Below, piece by piece: positions 1 to 8,847 of a stretch of DNA of 64,000 nucleotides. The notes under the pieces were generated by a model, which made no database searches, had not been told where the DNA came from, and saw only the letters and a program-made list of their open reading frames with translations. The position numbers and the translations under genes were made by a program. The DNA is from Stenotrophomonas rhizophila (GTDB taxonomy: Bacteria > Pseudomonadota > Gammaproteobacteria > Xanthomonadales > Xanthomonadaceae). The stretch is taken from assembly GCF_007667275.1 (NCBI RefSeq), contig NZ_VDQT01000002.1:1-64000 (forward strand), in the 5' to 3' direction. How positions within the stretch are numbered: position 1 is the stretch's first letter; each line of letters opens with the position of its first letter.

Positions 1-22
1 ATGATCCGTGTGGCTTGACCAT
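1..22 (+). rRNA. 3' end of 23S rRNA (partial)
   Basis: The first bases (ATGATCCGTGTGGCTTGACC) align with the conserved 3' terminus of bacterial 23S rRNA (E. coli ATGAACCGTGAGGCTTAACC). A 5S gene follows about 120 bases later on the same strand, as expected for the end of an rRNA operon. The rest of the 23S gene lies outside the window, and the exact 3' end is estimated from the E. coli alignment. Confidence 0.75.
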
Positions 23-143
23 ATAACCTCAAGTTGCCTTGGCCGACATGACATGTCGATAGATCCAAGTGCACGCTACGTCACAAGATCCATGAGAGGC
101 AGGCGCCTATATCCGTTTTCTGGATGGCGACGCTCCAACAGTC

Positions 144-261
144 TCCCTGGTGAAATTAGCGCTGTGGAACCACCCGATCCCATCCCGAACTCGGAAGTGA
201 AACGCAGCTGCGCCGATGGTAGTGTGGCTCAAGCCATGCGAGAGTAGGTCATCGCCAGGGT
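144..261 (+). rRNA. rrf: 5S rRNA
   Basis: The segment carries the diagnostic 5S core: CCCGAACTCGGAAGTGAAAC, then GCGCCGATGGTAGTGTGG and GCGAGAGTAGG. The 5' CCCTGG (145-150) pairs with the 3' CCAGGG (255-260) to close helix I, which gives about 118 nt. It lies downstream of the 23S end and just before a strong terminator, so it is the last gene of an rRNA operon. Ends are uncertain by a few bases. Confidence 0.95.
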
Positions 262-270
262 TTACACCCA

Positions 271-303
271 AAAACCCCGCTGCTCACGCAGCGGGGTTTT
301 TTC
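271..303 (+). terminator. Rho-independent terminator of the rRNA operon
   Basis: A GC-rich stem (AAAACCCCGCTGC / GCAGCGGGGTTTT) with a 4-nt TCAC loop is followed by a run of T. It starts 10 bases after the 5S gene and is a classical intrinsic terminator. The A-run on the left side means it could also stop transcription arriving from the right. Confidence 0.93.
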
Positions 304-324
304 TTTGCCCCGCCTGGCGCAGGC

Positions 325-349
325 GTGCCGACCAACGGTCGGCACCTAC
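325..349 (-). repeat. GTAG-type palindrome (SMAG-like)
   Basis: The arms GTGCCGACC and GGTCGGCAC are separated by AAC and followed by CTAC, so the minus strand reads GTAG plus a hairpin. This matches the organisation of SMAG elements, the short dispersed GTAG palindromes of Stenotrophomonas. Similar elements recur in this window near 2447, 27108, 57733, 60729, 60821 and 62449. Confidence 0.8.
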
Positions 350-360
350 CGCCCGAATCC

Positions 361-520
361 GTGCCGGGCACACTCGGATTCGTGCCGGGCACGCCCGGAT
401 CCGTACCGGGCACGCCCGGATCCGTACCGGGCACGCCCGGATTCGTACCGGGCACGCCCGGATTCGTACCGGGCACGCCCGGATTCGTACCGGGCACGCC
501 CGGACTCATGCCGGGCACGC
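361..520. repeat. 21-bp tandem repeat, about 7.6 copies
   Basis: A 21-bp unit, GTACCGGGCACGCCCGGATT plus one base, starts at 361, 382, 403, 424, 445, 466 and 487, with a partial copy at 508. Units differ by a few substitutions. Each contains CCGGGC-AC-GCCCGG and can form a small hairpin. Because 21 is a multiple of three, several frames stay open through the array, but none looks like a gene. From 521 the array runs into GGTAGGGTCGGTTCCCAAAC, a sequence that recurs inverted near 27303-27333. I see no gene between 304 and 653. Confidence 0.9.
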
Positions 521-653
521 GGTAGGGTCGGTTCCCAAACGACCGCCGATGACGGTAATCGGCACGGTGACGCATGGAACCACGTCGAAAACGTCTCGCC
601 TGCGTTCGCGGTCATGCCTCAACGGGGCAATCACTACCCCGGCGGTGATCGCA

Positions 654-2213
654 CTACCGGAACACTGCAACTGCCTCGGTCAGGGCCGCCGCCTGCTGCT
701 CCAGCTCGCGCGCGGCGGCGCTGGCTTCCTCCACCAGGGCAGCGTTCTGCTGCGTGGCGTGGTCCATCTGCACGATGGTCTGGTTGATCTGGTCGATGCC
801 GGCGGCCTGCTCCTGCGACGCGGCGGCGATGTTGGCCATGATGCCGCTCACCTCCGCCACGCTGCCGACGATATCCTGCATGGTGCTGCCGGCGTCCCGC
901 GCCAGGCGCGCCCCGTCGGTAATCTGCTCGACGGAGGCGTCGATCAACTGGCGGATCTCGCGTGCCGCGTCGGCGGCACGCTGCGCCAGGCTGCGTACCT
1001 CGCTGGCGACCACGGCAAAGCCGCGGCCCTGCTCGCCGGCACGCGCTGCTTCGACGGCGGCGTTCAGCGCCAGGATGTTGGTCTGGAACGCGATGCCGTC
1101 GATCACCCCGGTGATCTCCGCGATCCGGCGCGAGGCGCCCTGGATGCCATCCATGGTGCTGACCACGTCGCCCACGACGCGGCTGCCGCGCCCAGCCACG
1201 TCCTGCGCGGCCTGGGCCAGCGTGCTGGCCGTGCGGGCGTGATCTGCGTTCTGGCGTACGGTAGCGGTCAACTCCTCCATCGAGGAAGCCGTCTCCTCCA
1301 GATGGGCCGCCTGGCGCTCGGTGCGGATGGACAGATCGTTGTTGCCGCTGGCGATCTCGGCTGCTGCAGTGCTGATCGACGCCGCGCCTTGCCGGATACC
1401 CGCCACCATCGCGCCGAGTTGCAGCGCCGTCGCAGTGGCGTCGCGCTGCATGGCCGCGAATGCGCCCTCGTAATCTCCCTGCATGCGTTGGCCCAGATCG
1501 CCGTCCGCGAGCGCTGCCAGCACGCACCGGACATCGGCGACGGTGCCGTCCAACTGCGCAAGCAGCTGGTTGATGCCACGGGTCAGCCCGTGCATGAACC
1601 CGGCCTCGCCTTCGCGTTGCGGGAGCCTGCGTGCAAGGTCGCCGCGGGTGGCGCCGGTGACGATGTCGGCGACGGCGTTCTCGAGCAGCAGCTCGTCGGT
1701 ACGGTCGTGCCACTCGACCGCAAACCCCAGCCGCGCGCCGACACTGTCGTACATCGGGGTGACGACCTGGGCGAAGTGCACTGGTCCGATCCGGACGCGC
1801 CCATGATGGGTCGCCTGCAGGCCGTCGAGGATCGCGCGGATGCGATCCGGGTTGGCGTGGAAGCGATGGAGGCTGGTGCCCAGCAGCTGTCCGGCGTCGA
1901 AATCGGGGAACGCTTCGCGCAGGCTGGCCTGCTGGTTGCGCAGCAGGCGCACCACGGCGGGATTGGCGTAGCGGATCACATGCTCGGGGTCGGCGATCAT
2001 CACGGCGGTGCGCGAGACCTCGAGCGCTTCGCGCAGGGTGGCATCGCGCGCGGCTGCACCTGCGTCGACGAAGCGCTGCTCCTGCAGTTCTGCAAGGCGT
2101 TGCGTGAGTCGCTGCACGTCGGCAGCGTGAGCGAGCTCACGACGATGTTGCCGGATGGCGAGCGCCAGCAGGGTACCGCCGGAGGCGGCGGCGAGCAGGG
2201 GAAGCAGGGGCAT
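654..2213 (-). CDS. Methyl-accepting chemotaxis protein with cytoplasmic PAS domain
   Basis: Predicted chemoreceptor of 519 residues that would signal to CheA/CheW. One hydrophobic N-terminal segment (about residues 1-20) is followed by a coiled region, a PAS-like domain (about 60-170, containing [19 protein letters not shown]), a HAMP-like linker (220-270) and the cytoplasmic signalling hairpin. The highly conserved tip (about 365-420) includes [20 protein letters not shown] and [19 protein letters not shown]. There is no periplasmic sensor loop, so the PAS domain probably senses an internal or redox cue. No C-terminal CheR-binding pentapeptide is seen. The ATG at 2213 was chosen over an upstream extension because TGGAG lies 8 bases ahead of it and the protein then opens with the membrane segment. 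No chemotaxis kinase genes are nearby, so it is an orphan receptor here. Confidence 0.9.
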   Translation of the reverse strand: MPLLPLLAAASGGTLLALAIRQHRRELAHAADVQRLTQRLAELQEQRFVDAGAAARDATLREALEVSRTAVMIADPEHVIRYANPAVVRLLRNQQASLREAFPDFDAGQLLGTSLHRFHANPDRIRAILDGLQATHHGRVRIGPVHFAQVVTPMYDSVGARLGFAVEWHDRTDELLLENAVADIVTGATRGDLARRLPQREGEAGFMHGLTRGINQLLAQLDGTVADVRCVLAALADGDLGQRMQGDYEGAFAAMQRDATATALQLGAMVAGIRQGAASISTAAAEIASGNNDLSIRTERQAAHLEETASSMEELTATVRQNADHARTASTLAQAAQDVAGRGSRVVGDVVSTMDGIQGASRRIAEITGVIDGIAFQTNILALNAAVEAARAGEQGRGFAVVASEVRSLAQRAADAAREIRQLIDASVEQITDGARLARDAGSTMQDIVGSVAEVSGIMANIAAASQEQAAGIDQINQTIVQMDHATQQNAALVEEASAAARELEQQAAALTEAVAVFR

Positions 2214-2446
2214 GGTGACTCCAGGACAGGTTGGGCTCAGCGCCCATCGAAGCGGTGCGCGCGCGTGGCTGCGATGCCGTTGCGCAGTGCGAAAGATGGG
2301 GCAGGAAAGCGGAGGCGGATGACACACGGCTTCGCTATCGGCGGAGCGGGCGACGACACAGGCGCGCTGCGCGCGCCTGCTGCATCGGTATCGGAAGCGT
2401 TGCTGCAATGTTGAGTGCGACACGGTGTCGCAGGTGCGTCAAGCGC

Positions 2447-2471
2447 GTATCGACCAACGGTCGATACCTAC
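2447..2471 (-). repeat. GTAG palindrome that supplies a stop codon
   Basis: The arms GTATCGACC and GGTCGATAC flank AAC, followed by CTAC. Read on the minus strand it begins GTAG, and the TAG inside it (2468-2470) is the stop codon of the alpha/beta hydrolase gene. The hairpin therefore sits at the very end of that reading frame and could protect or terminate the mRNA 3' end. Confidence 0.8.
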
Positions 2472-3316
2472 CTGGCCAGGAACCTTGCGATCACGTCGGC
2501 CACGACCTGCGGGTGTTCCATGTGCAGGTGATGGGTGCCGGGGAATACGTCCAGCCGGCCATCGCGCAGCAGCCGGATGCGGTCGCTGCGCAGCGGCTCG
2601 GGGTAATAGCTCTGCGCCGGGGTGGCGTAGATCACCTGGGTCGGGCATTCGATCGCGGCGAGCAGGTCGTCGATCTGCGCTTCACTGAGCCGCATTGCGG
2701 TGGGCAGCATCAGGCGCTGGTCGCTGCACCAGCTGTAGCCGCCTTCCACGGGTTTCACCCCGCGCTCGACCAGCAGGCGTGCGCACGGCTCGCTGAGCTG
2801 GTTCGCCATCATCCGCGCCCGTACCGGCGCAGCGAGGTCGGCAAACACGCGCAGCTTTTTCGATGGAAATGCACGTGCGGCGCGCACATGTTCGCGCAGG
2901 CGCTGCGCGGTTTCGTGCTCGGGCCCGCGCAGGCCGCCCAGTGCTTCGATCGCGACCAACCGCTCCACGCGTTCCGGCGCGGCTGCAGCGGTGAGGCTGG
3001 CGATGCCGGCGCCCATGGAATGGCCCAGCAGCGTGAAGCGCTCCCAGCCCAACGCATCGGCGACATCGAGTACATGGCAGATCGCACCGGGAGTGTTGTA
3101 TTGCGTGCCCGGCGGCAGGTGCGCACTGTGGCCGTGCCCGGGAAGGTCGACCGCGACCAGCTGCAGCGCTGGCAGCGCGGCGGCCAACGGAACGAAGCTG
3201 GCAGCGTTGTCGAGCCAGCCATGCAGGGCCAACACCCGCTGGCCCGCGTCGTGCGTGGAGCGCAGGCCAGCCACGGCGCTGCCGGCCACCTGCAGTGCGA
3301 AGGGTTCGAGGATCAT
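2468..3316 (-). CDS. Alpha/beta-fold hydrolase
   Basis: Predicted serine hydrolase of 282 residues with unknown substrate. The oxyanion-hole region [11 protein letters not shown] (about 31-41), the nucleophile elbow GHSMGAG (Ser100) and a C-terminal His in [10 protein letters not shown] complete the features of an alpha/beta hydrolase. No signal peptide is seen, so it is probably cytoplasmic. The start ATG overlaps the hemH stop by 4 bases (ATGA), which means translational coupling in a hemH-hydrolase operon. The stop TAG is contributed by a GTAG palindrome. The fold is clear; the reaction (esterase, lipase-like, epoxide or C-C hydrolase) cannot be told from sequence. Confidence 0.88.
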   Translation of the reverse strand: MILEPFALQVAGSAVAGLRSTHDAGQRVLALHGWLDNAASFVPLAAALPALQLVAVDLPGHGHSAHLPPGTQYNTPGAICHVLDVADALGWERFTLLGHSMGAGIASLTAAAAPERVERLVAIEALGGLRGPEHETAQRLREHVRAARAFPSKKLRVFADLAAPVRARMMANQLSEPCARLLVERGVKPVEGGYSWCSDQRLMLPTAMRLSEAQIDDLLAAIECPTQVIYATPAQSYYPEPLRSDRIRLLRDGRLDVFPGTHHLHMEHPQVVADVIARFLAR

Positions 3317-4275
3317 GCCAGCGTGGCGACGCTCAGCCGCGACAGCGCCAGCGCATGCGCCGGTGCATCGTTGAGGCAGGGGATGTAACGCATCTGCGCA
3401 CCGCGCGCGGCGACGGTCTCGGTGAAGCCCAGCGCAACTTCTTCCAGCGTCTCCAGGCAGTCGGTGGCAAAGCCGGGACAGACCACGTCGATCCGTTTGA
3501 TGCCCTGCTCGGCCATCGCCCACAGGGTCGGTTCGGCATACGGCTGCAGCCACTTTTCGCGGCCAAAGCGCGACTGGTAGGTCAGTTGCCACTGGTCGTC
3601 CGCGAGCCCGAGCGCCTGCGCGATCGCCTGCGCGCTCGCTTCGCAGCGCTGCGGGTAGGGATCGCCGGCATCGGCCAGGCGCTGGGGAATGCCGTGGAAG
3701 GAAAACACCAGCTTCTCGCCCCGGCCGTTGGCCTCCCACCACTGGCGGATGCTGCCGGCCACTGCGGCCACCCAGTCCGGGTCGACCGCGTAGTCGCGTA
3801 CCAGGGTGACAGTGACACCGGGGTGTCTGGGCTGCCAGTCGCGCACCTGGTCCTCGATCGAGGCGGTGGTGGTGGTCGAATACTGCGGATACAGCGGCAG
3901 CACCACGATCCGACGCATGCCTTCGGCCGCCAGCCGGTCAAGCTCGGCGGTGAGGGCTGGCGCGCCGTAGCGCATGGCGTGGCGAACCCGCAGGTTGGGC
4001 ATCAGTTGCTGCATGGCCTCGGCCAGGCGGCGGGTGTACACCATCAGCGGAGAGCCGTCGGCCAGCCACACCTGGGCGTACTTCGCCGCCGAGCGGCCAC
4101 TGCGCAGGGGCAGGATCAGCCCGTACAGCAGGGGTTTCCACAGCAGCGGCGGGATCGCGACCACGCGCCGATCGCTGAGGAATTCCGCAAGGTAGCGACG
4201 CACCGCGGGAGCGGTCGGCGTTTCGGGTGTGCCTAGATTGACCGCCAGCACGGCGGTGTCGGGTGCGTCGATCAT
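3313..4275 (-). CDS. hemH: Ferrochelatase
   Basis: Inserts Fe2+ into protoporphyrin IX, the last step of protohaem synthesis, in the cytoplasm or at the inner membrane. The 320-residue length is normal for the family. The N-terminal [19 protein letters not shown], the middle [15 protein letters not shown], the signature [11 protein letters not shown] with the metal-binding His194, and the late DCLETLEEV with the conserved Glu275 are all present. It is the first gene of a two-gene minus-strand operon with the alpha/beta hydrolase. The SYLF-domain gene is divergent, leaving about 158 bases for two promoters. Confidence 0.96.
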   Translation of the reverse strand: MIDAPDTAVLAVNLGTPETPTAPAVRRYLAEFLSDRRVVAIPPLLWKPLLYGLILPLRSGRSAAKYAQVWLADGSPLMVYTRRLAEAMQQLMPNLRVRHAMRYGAPALTAELDRLAAEGMRRIVVLPLYPQYSTTTTASIEDQVRDWQPRHPGVTVTLVRDYAVDPDWVAAVAGSIRQWWEANGRGEKLVFSFHGIPQRLADAGDPYPQRCEASAQAIAQALGLADDQWQLTYQSRFGREKWLQPYAEPTLWAMAEQGIKRIDVVCPGFATDCLETLEEVALGFTETVAARGAQMRYIPCLNDAPAHALALSRLSVATLA

Positions 4276-4433
4276 GGGTCCATTCTCGCAGGTCTGCGCG
4301 ACGGTCGGGATGGAAAGACGCGATGACGGCCATCGAGCGCGTCGATCAGGCGGCGGATACTCATTGCGGATTCATCGGAACCCCACTAATTTCGGGGGAA
4401 TCGATACCTTGTCGACCCCCTTCTGGAGTACCC

Positions 4434-5333
4434 ATGCGCCGATTGACCCTTGCACTGCTGATCACCGCGAGTCTGCTGTCGACCCAGGCGATGGCCGGGC
4501 CGACCGAGGACCAGCGCGCCCGCAATGCGGTCCGCGTGTTGAACGATATCCAGGAAATTCCCGAGCAGGGGATTCCGGACAAGCTGCTGGACGAGGCGCG
4601 GGCCGTGGTGGTCATTCCCGACACGATCAAGGCGGGGCTGGTCATCGGCGGTCGCCGCGGTCACGGTCTGATGTCGATCAAGAATCCGGACGGGAGCTGG
4701 TCCAGCCCGGCGTTCATCAAGCTCACCGGCGGCAGCATCGGGTTCCAGGCCGGGGTGCAGTCGTCCGACGTGGTGCTGGTGTTCCGCAACGACCGCAGCC
4801 TGGACAACATCGTCAACGGCAAGGTCACGCTGGGCGCGGACGCCGGCGTCGCCGCGGGCCCGGTCGGGCGCAATGCGGCGGCCGCCACCGATGGCCAGCT
4901 GAAGGCGGAGATCTGGTCCTGGTCGCGGGCGCGCGGGCTGTTCGCGGGGGTCGCGCTGGACGGTGCGGTGCTGCAGATCGATGACCAGGCCAACCTGGAC
5001 GCTTACGGCAGCAACACCACGGCGCGCATGGTGTTCGAGGGTCGGACGACGGCGCAGCCGTCGATGGACGTGGTGGCGTTCCGCGATCGGCTGGAAGAGG
5101 CGACGTACTCGGCGCGACAGAACCGGGGCACGGCCGGCAACGCGCCGGCGCCGCGTTCCGCGGGCCTGCCGCCGCAGCCGCAGCCGCAGGCGGCACCGGT
5201 GGTAGCTGAACAGGCAGGCACGGGTGCGACGACGGCGCCGTTGCAGGCGGTTCCGGCGCAGCCGGCCCCGCAGCAGGGCTTCGAGCCGGTGGGTGAAGGC
5301 GAAGTCCGCACCGAATCGCTGGACGGAAACTGA
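4434..5333 (+). CDS. Secreted SYLF-domain (Ysc84-type) lipid-binding protein
   Basis: 299 residues with an N-terminal signal peptide (MRRLTLALLITASLLSTQAMA, cleavage after AMA). The rest is a SYLF/Ysc84 domain (about 40-225) recognised by the order of ARAVVVIPDTIKAGLVIGGR, GHGLMSIKNPDGSWSSPAFI, a glycine-rich GGSIGFQAG block and GVALDGAVLQIDD. The family binds phospholipids, and bacterial members are periplasmic or envelope proteins of poorly known role. The C-terminal 70 residues are a low-complexity Ala/Pro/Gln tail, probably disordered. GGAG seven bases before the ATG supports the start. It is followed by tatABC on the same strand after 77 bases. Confidence 0.9.
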   Translation: MRRLTLALLITASLLSTQAMAGPTEDQRARNAVRVLNDIQEIPEQGIPDKLLDEARAVVVIPDTIKAGLVIGGRRGHGLMSIKNPDGSWSSPAFIKLTGGSIGFQAGVQSSDVVLVFRNDRSLDNIVNGKVTLGADAGVAAGPVGRNAAAATDGQLKAEIWSWSRARGLFAGVALDGAVLQIDDQANLDAYGSNTTARMVFEGRTTAQPSMDVVAFRDRLEEATYSARQNRGTAGNAPAPRSAGLPPQPQPQAAPVVAEQAGTGATTAPLQAVPAQPAPQQGFEPVGEGEVRTESLDGN

Positions 5334-5410
5334 CTTTCGTCACGCGCGCCGCCTGCCCGGCGGTGCGCTATGCTCAACTTCTTGTTTCCGGGTAATGCGA
5401 GCGGCACATC

Positions 5411-5638
5411 ATGGGCAGTATGAGCTTGTGGCATTGGGTGGTGGTACTGGTCATCGTTCTGCTGGTGTTCGGCACCAAGAAGCTGACCAGTGGCGCCAAG
5501 GACCTTGGCAGTGCGGTCAAGGAATTCAAGAAGGGGATGCGCGACGAGGACAAGCCGACCGCGCACCTGAGCGATGAGTCGCGTCCGCAGGACCCGTCGA
5601 CGACGTCGCAGAACGAGCACGACCGCGACCGTCGCTGA
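5411..5638 (+). CDS. tatA: Twin-arginine translocase subunit TatA
   Basis: 75 residues. A single transmembrane segment ([20 protein letters not shown]) leads into an amphipathic helix ([19 protein letters not shown]), followed by a charged, disordered tail. TatA forms the size-variable channel that exports folded proteins with twin-arginine signals. The Phe-Gly hinge after the membrane segment is present. An internal Met four codons in is possible, but the MGS- start fits known family members. First gene of tatABC, 15 bases before tatB. Confidence 0.96.
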   Translation: MGSMSLWHWVVVLVIVLLVFGTKKLTSGAKDLGSAVKEFKKGMRDEDKPTAHLSDESRPQDPSTTSQNEHDRDRR

Positions 5639-5653
5639 TCAAGGCGGCACGCA

Positions 5654-6145
5654 GTGTTCGATATTGGGTTCAGTGAACTGCTGGTCATCGCGGTGGTCGC
5701 GCTGGTCGTGCTGGGTCCGGAGCGGCTGCCGAAGGCAGCGCGCTTCGCCGGGCTGTGGGTGCGGCGTGCGCGCAACCAGTGGGATTCGGTGAAGCAGGAG
5801 CTGGAACGTGAGCTGCACGCTGACGAGATCAAGCGGCAGTTCCGCGAGGCGCAGGATTCGGTGCGCGATACCGAGGCGCAGCTGCGTGCGAGCGGGGAAG
5901 CGGTCCGCCGCGAGGCCGAACACGTACGGCGGCAGGCGCAGGCGACGGGGGACGCTGTCGCGTCGGACGATGCGCCGGTGATGACTGGTCCAGCGCCGGG
6001 TTCGCCGGCCAGCGTGGCCCAGCATGTGGCAGCGCCGGAGCCGGAGGCTGCATTGGACGCGCCACGTGATGCGATGGCGCCGCCGGGCATTGATGGCCAG
6101 GCGCCGCGCGATCCCCCGTCGTCCACGCCGGAGGATCCGCGATGA
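5654..6145 (+). CDS. tatB: Twin-arginine translocase subunit TatB
   Basis: 163 residues starting at [23 protein letters not shown] is the conserved TatB N-terminus with its Glu in the membrane segment, followed by [13 protein letters not shown] and a long amphipathic helix rich in Arg, Glu and Gln. The C-terminal 70 residues are Pro/Ala rich and variable. TatB works with TatC as the receptor for twin-arginine signal peptides. The stop overlaps the tatC start by 4 bases. Confidence 0.96.
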   Translation: MFDIGFSELLVIAVVALVVLGPERLPKAARFAGLWVRRARNQWDSVKQELERELHADEIKRQFREAQDSVRDTEAQLRASGEAVRREAEHVRRQAQATGDAVASDDAPVMTGPAPGSPASVAQHVAAPEPEAALDAPRDAMAPPGIDGQAPRDPPSSTPEDPR

Positions 6146-6891
6146 GCGGCAACGAGAACCCGGAAAGCGGTCTGATCGAACACCTGATCGAGCTGCGGGC
6201 GCGCCTGATGCGGGCGTTGATCGGGCTGGGCGTGGTGCTGCTGGGGCTGATGCCGTTTTCGCGGCAGATCTATACGTGGCTGGCGCAGCCGCTGATTTCG
6301 CAGCTGCCGAACGCGCAGTCGATGATTGCGATCAATCCGGCGGGGGCGTTCTTCGCGCCGCTGAAGCTGACGTTCTTCGTGGCGCTGTTCGTGGCGGTGC
6401 CGTGGCTGCTTTACCAGCTGTGGGCGTTCGTGGCGCCGGGGTTGTATGCGCGCGAGAAGCGCCTTGCGGTGCCGCTGCTGGTGACGTCGGTGCTGCTGTT
6501 CTACATCGGCTGTGCGTTCGCGTACTTCCTGGTGCTGCCGGCGGTGTTCCACTTCCTGACCACGTTCCGCCCGGAGGTGATTGCGATCACGCCGGATGCG
6601 AATGCGTACCTGGATTTCGTGCTGGCGATCTTCTTCGCGTTCGGCAGCAGTTTCGAGCTGCCGGTGGCGATGGTGATCCTGACGCTGCTCGGCTGGATCA
6701 CGCCGCAGCAGTTCAAGGAAGGCCGCGGTTACGCGATCGTGGGCATCTTCGTGCTGGCGGCGGTGCTGACGCCGCCGGACGTGGTGTCGCAGCTGATGCT
6801 GGCCATTCCGATGTGCCTGCTTTATGAGCTGGGGATCCACGCCTCGCGCTGGCTGGTGCCGGCGAAGAGCGACGAGCCGCAGGCTTCTTGA
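6142..6891 (+). CDS. tatC: Twin-arginine translocase subunit TatC
   Basis: 249 residues with six predicted membrane spans. The N-terminal [20 protein letters not shown], the loop [21 protein letters not shown], the [13 protein letters not shown] region and the late [21 protein letters not shown] are all hallmarks of TatC, the integral inner-membrane core of the Tat receptor. The ATGA overlap with tatB shows a tightly coupled operon. A large palindromic repeat lies about 40 bases after the stop. Confidence 0.97.
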   Translation: MSGNENPESGLIEHLIELRARLMRALIGLGVVLLGLMPFSRQIYTWLAQPLISQLPNAQSMIAINPAGAFFAPLKLTFFVALFVAVPWLLYQLWAFVAPGLYAREKRLAVPLLVTSVLLFYIGCAFAYFLVLPAVFHFLTTFRPEVIAITPDANAYLDFVLAIFFAFGSSFELPVAMVILTLLGWITPQQFKEGRGYAIVGIFVLAAVLTPPDVVSQLMLAIPMCLLYELGIHASRWLVPAKSDEPQAS

Positions 6892-6933
6892 TTCAGGCGC
6901 CAGGAGCGGCGGCGTTTCCGTAGTTACGTGCTT

Positions 6934-7048
6934 GGGCCGGGCGGCGGGCAGTCCCGCTCCGGGACACGCCGTGAATACGTCCTTGTAGGCTTGTCAAAAA
7001 CATCCATGTTTTTGACAGTCCCTCCGGGGACTGCCCGCCGCCCGGCCC
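6934..7048. repeat. 115-bp nested palindromic element
   Basis: Perfect 22-base outer arms (6934-6955 and 7027-7048, core GGGCGGCGGGCAGTCCC) enclose a second inverted repeat, TGTCAAAAACAT / ATGTTTTTGACA (6992-7003 and 7006-7017). CACGCCGTGAATACGTCC lies between them on the left. The whole could fold into a long hairpin. It lies between the convergent ends of tatC and the membrane protein gene and may act as a bidirectional terminator. I recall similar CGTGAATACGTCC-containing palindromes in Xanthomonadaceae intergenic DNA but cannot verify this here. Confidence 0.85.
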
Positions 7049-7109
7049 CTTCATGGATTGCGTTGCGCGGATCGGAAAGCAGCGACGCAGGGCGTCGCTC
7101 TATGGGATC

Positions 7110-8021
7110 TCATGCCGCGAAGATGTTGCCTGGGCCGTTGGTCGGCGGTACCGGCGGCGGGGCGCTGCGGGTGCGGTGGGCGAACATCTGCTTCCAGGCG
7201 GCGTACACGGCGCCTACGTAGAGCGGCATGATCACCGTGGCCATGGCCAGCTGCATGACGAAGGCGGCTGCGCCGACGCCGCCGACCAGCATGGCCAACT
7301 GCATCACCACCACTACCAGGAAGTAGATGCACATCGCGGCGATCAGGCCGAGCAGCATGAAGACCGCCATGGCGCCGAAGTTGCGGATGCAGCCCTGCAG
7401 GCTCATGCGCAGGGCGTGCATGCCGCTTTGATGGTCGAACACCACCAGCGCCGGCTGGGTGAACATGGCCATGCTCAGCGCGACGAAGGTGCCGAACGCC
7501 AGCGCCAGCCAGAGCAGGATGCGCATGACCGGCACGCCGGCCATCAAGGCCAGGGTCTGTTCGTTGCTCGGGGTGGCGCCGGACTGCTGCAGTTCCTGCA
7601 TCTTGTGGAACATGTCGGCCGAGGCGGTCAGGCCTTCGGCGCCGAGCATCAGGTACAGCAGGGTGCCGAGCGCGATGATGGCGATCAGCTGGATCGCCAG
7701 CGGGACCAGCAGGTGGCTGACGCGGCGGTCGCGGATCGGCTGCAGCAGGTGCGCTGGGGTGGCGCGGTGGCCCTGGTCGACTTCGCTCACCGCGCACAGC
7801 ATGCCGCCGAACACGAGCGGGCCGACGGCCACCGACACCAGCTGGCCGAGCACGCCGAGCCAGCTCGGCAGGGCCTGTGCGAGGACGAGGATCAGTGAAC
7901 TGACCAGCATGCCGATCACGCCAAGGACGGCGAGCTGCAGCGGTGCACGGCGATACAGGGAAAACGCGTCCAGCAGCCATTGGGCGCCCGCCGAGGCGGG
8001 CAGCTTGCGAATGTCGCTCAT
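7110..8021 (-). CDS. BPSS1780-like polytopic membrane protein
   Basis: 303 residues with about six hydrophobic segments (near residues 30-52, 57-80, 108-130, 165-190, 215-240, 243-268). An N-terminal cytoplasmic stretch (MSDIRKLPASAGAQWLLDAF) precedes the first span, and a Pro-rich tail closes the protein. The opening 'GAQWLLDAFSLYRRAPLQL' and overall design match the BPSS1780 family of inner-membrane proteins, whose function is unknown. Transcribed alone on the minus strand; the upstream 106 bases separate it from the amidotransferase gene. Family assignment is from memory of the sequence pattern. Confidence 0.75.
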   Translation of the reverse strand: MSDIRKLPASAGAQWLLDAFSLYRRAPLQLAVLGVIGMLVSSLILVLAQALPSWLGVLGQLVSVAVGPLVFGGMLCAVSEVDQGHRATPAHLLQPIRDRRVSHLLVPLAIQLIAIIALGTLLYLMLGAEGLTASADMFHKMQELQQSGATPSNEQTLALMAGVPVMRILLWLALAFGTFVALSMAMFTQPALVVFDHQSGMHALRMSLQGCIRNFGAMAVFMLLGLIAAMCIYFLVVVVMQLAMLVGGVGAAAFVMQLAMATVIMPLYVGAVYAAWKQMFAHRTRSAPPPVPPTNGPGNIFAA

Positions 8022-8127
8022 ACCATTCCGGAACAGGGGAGGAAGGGCGCGCGCGCCCCGGATCGATTCGATTATCCCTGTTTTCCGTGCCCCCCGCCTG
8101 AAGGGAAGGAGGTTCGGCGCCGGGCGG

Positions 8128-8847
8128 TCAGGCGTTGCGCGCCTGGCGCACGAAGCGGCGCAGCAGCTGGCGGGCCAGCGGGGCGGCGCTGACGCCGCGC
8201 GCGAGGCTGCGCGCGCAGCCGCCGTGGCGGCTGATGCACTCGGCGCGGGCGCGCACGTAGCCGCGCATGTGGTGGGTGGCGAACTCGGGATGGAACTGCA
8301 CGCCCCAGGCGTTCGGGCCCCAGCGGAAGGCGTGGCAGTTGTCCTGTGCCGAGCGGGCGAGGATCTCGGCGCCCTCGGGGGCGCGCAGCACGGTCTGGAG
8401 GTGGGTGGCGTGCGCGGGGAAGCGGGCGGGCAGGCCGGCGAACAGGGGGTCGTCCTGCGCCGGGGGCTCCAGCGCCAGTTCGATCGTGCCCGATTCGCGA
8501 CCGGCCGGGTTGTAGGCCACTTCGCCGCCCAGCGCGTGCGCCAGCAGCTGGTGGCCGTAGCAGATGCCGAACACCGGGCGGTTGTCGTGGGCGGCTGCGC
8601 GCAGCCAGTGGGCGCTGCGTTCGCTCCAGTCGGCGCGGTCGGTCACGTAGGCGGCCGAGCCGCTGATGATCACCCCGGCATAGTCGCGGTGGTCGGGCAG
8701 TTCAGCGCCCTGCACGACGTCCACCACCACGGTTTCGTCGGCGTCGAGCCCGGCCGCGACCCGGATCCAGTGCGGGAAACGGCCGTAGCGGCGCAGCGAC
8801 GCGACCGGTTGGCCGGTTTCAAGGATCAGGAAGGGCGTGCGGTTCAT
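8128..8847 (-). CDS. Class I glutamine amidotransferase-like protein
   Basis: 239 residues containing a complete GATase1 triad: Cys96 in VFGICYGHQLLAHALGG, and His186 and Glu188 in GVQFHPEF. The oxyanion-side GVIISGSAAYVTD is also present. Stand-alone proteins of this type resemble the glutaminase half of GMP synthetase or gamma-glutamyl hydrolases such as PuuD-like enzymes, but no synthetase domain follows, so the acceptor is unknown. Its start overlaps the end of the upstream ATPase gene by 29 bases on the same strand, so the two are probably co-transcribed. Confidence 0.88.
   Translation of the reverse strand: MNRTPFLILETGQPVASLRRYGRFPHWIRVAAGLDADETVVVDVVQGAELPDHRDYAGVIISGSAAYVTDRADWSERSAHWLRAAAHDNRPVFGICYGHQLLAHALGGEVAYNPAGRESGTIELALEPPAQDDPLFAGLPARFPAHATHLQTVLRAPEGAEILARSAQDNCHAFRWGPNAWGVQFHPEFATHHMRGYVRARAECISRHGGCARSLARGVSAAPLARQLLRRFVRQARNA

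Noticed and set aside
361..520. CRISPR array
   Set aside because: The 21-bp units are directly adjacent with no spacers, and no cas genes are present.
249..615. Proline/glycine-rich open frames over the 21-bp repeats
   Set aside because: The unit is a multiple of three, so several frames stay open by chance. There are no ribosome sites, and all frames on both strands look equally repetitive.
8819..8847. 29-base overlap of the amidotransferase start with the ATPase gene as a sign of a wrong start
   Set aside because: The next downstream Met would remove the conserved N-terminal strand of the amidotransferase fold, so the overlap is more likely real.
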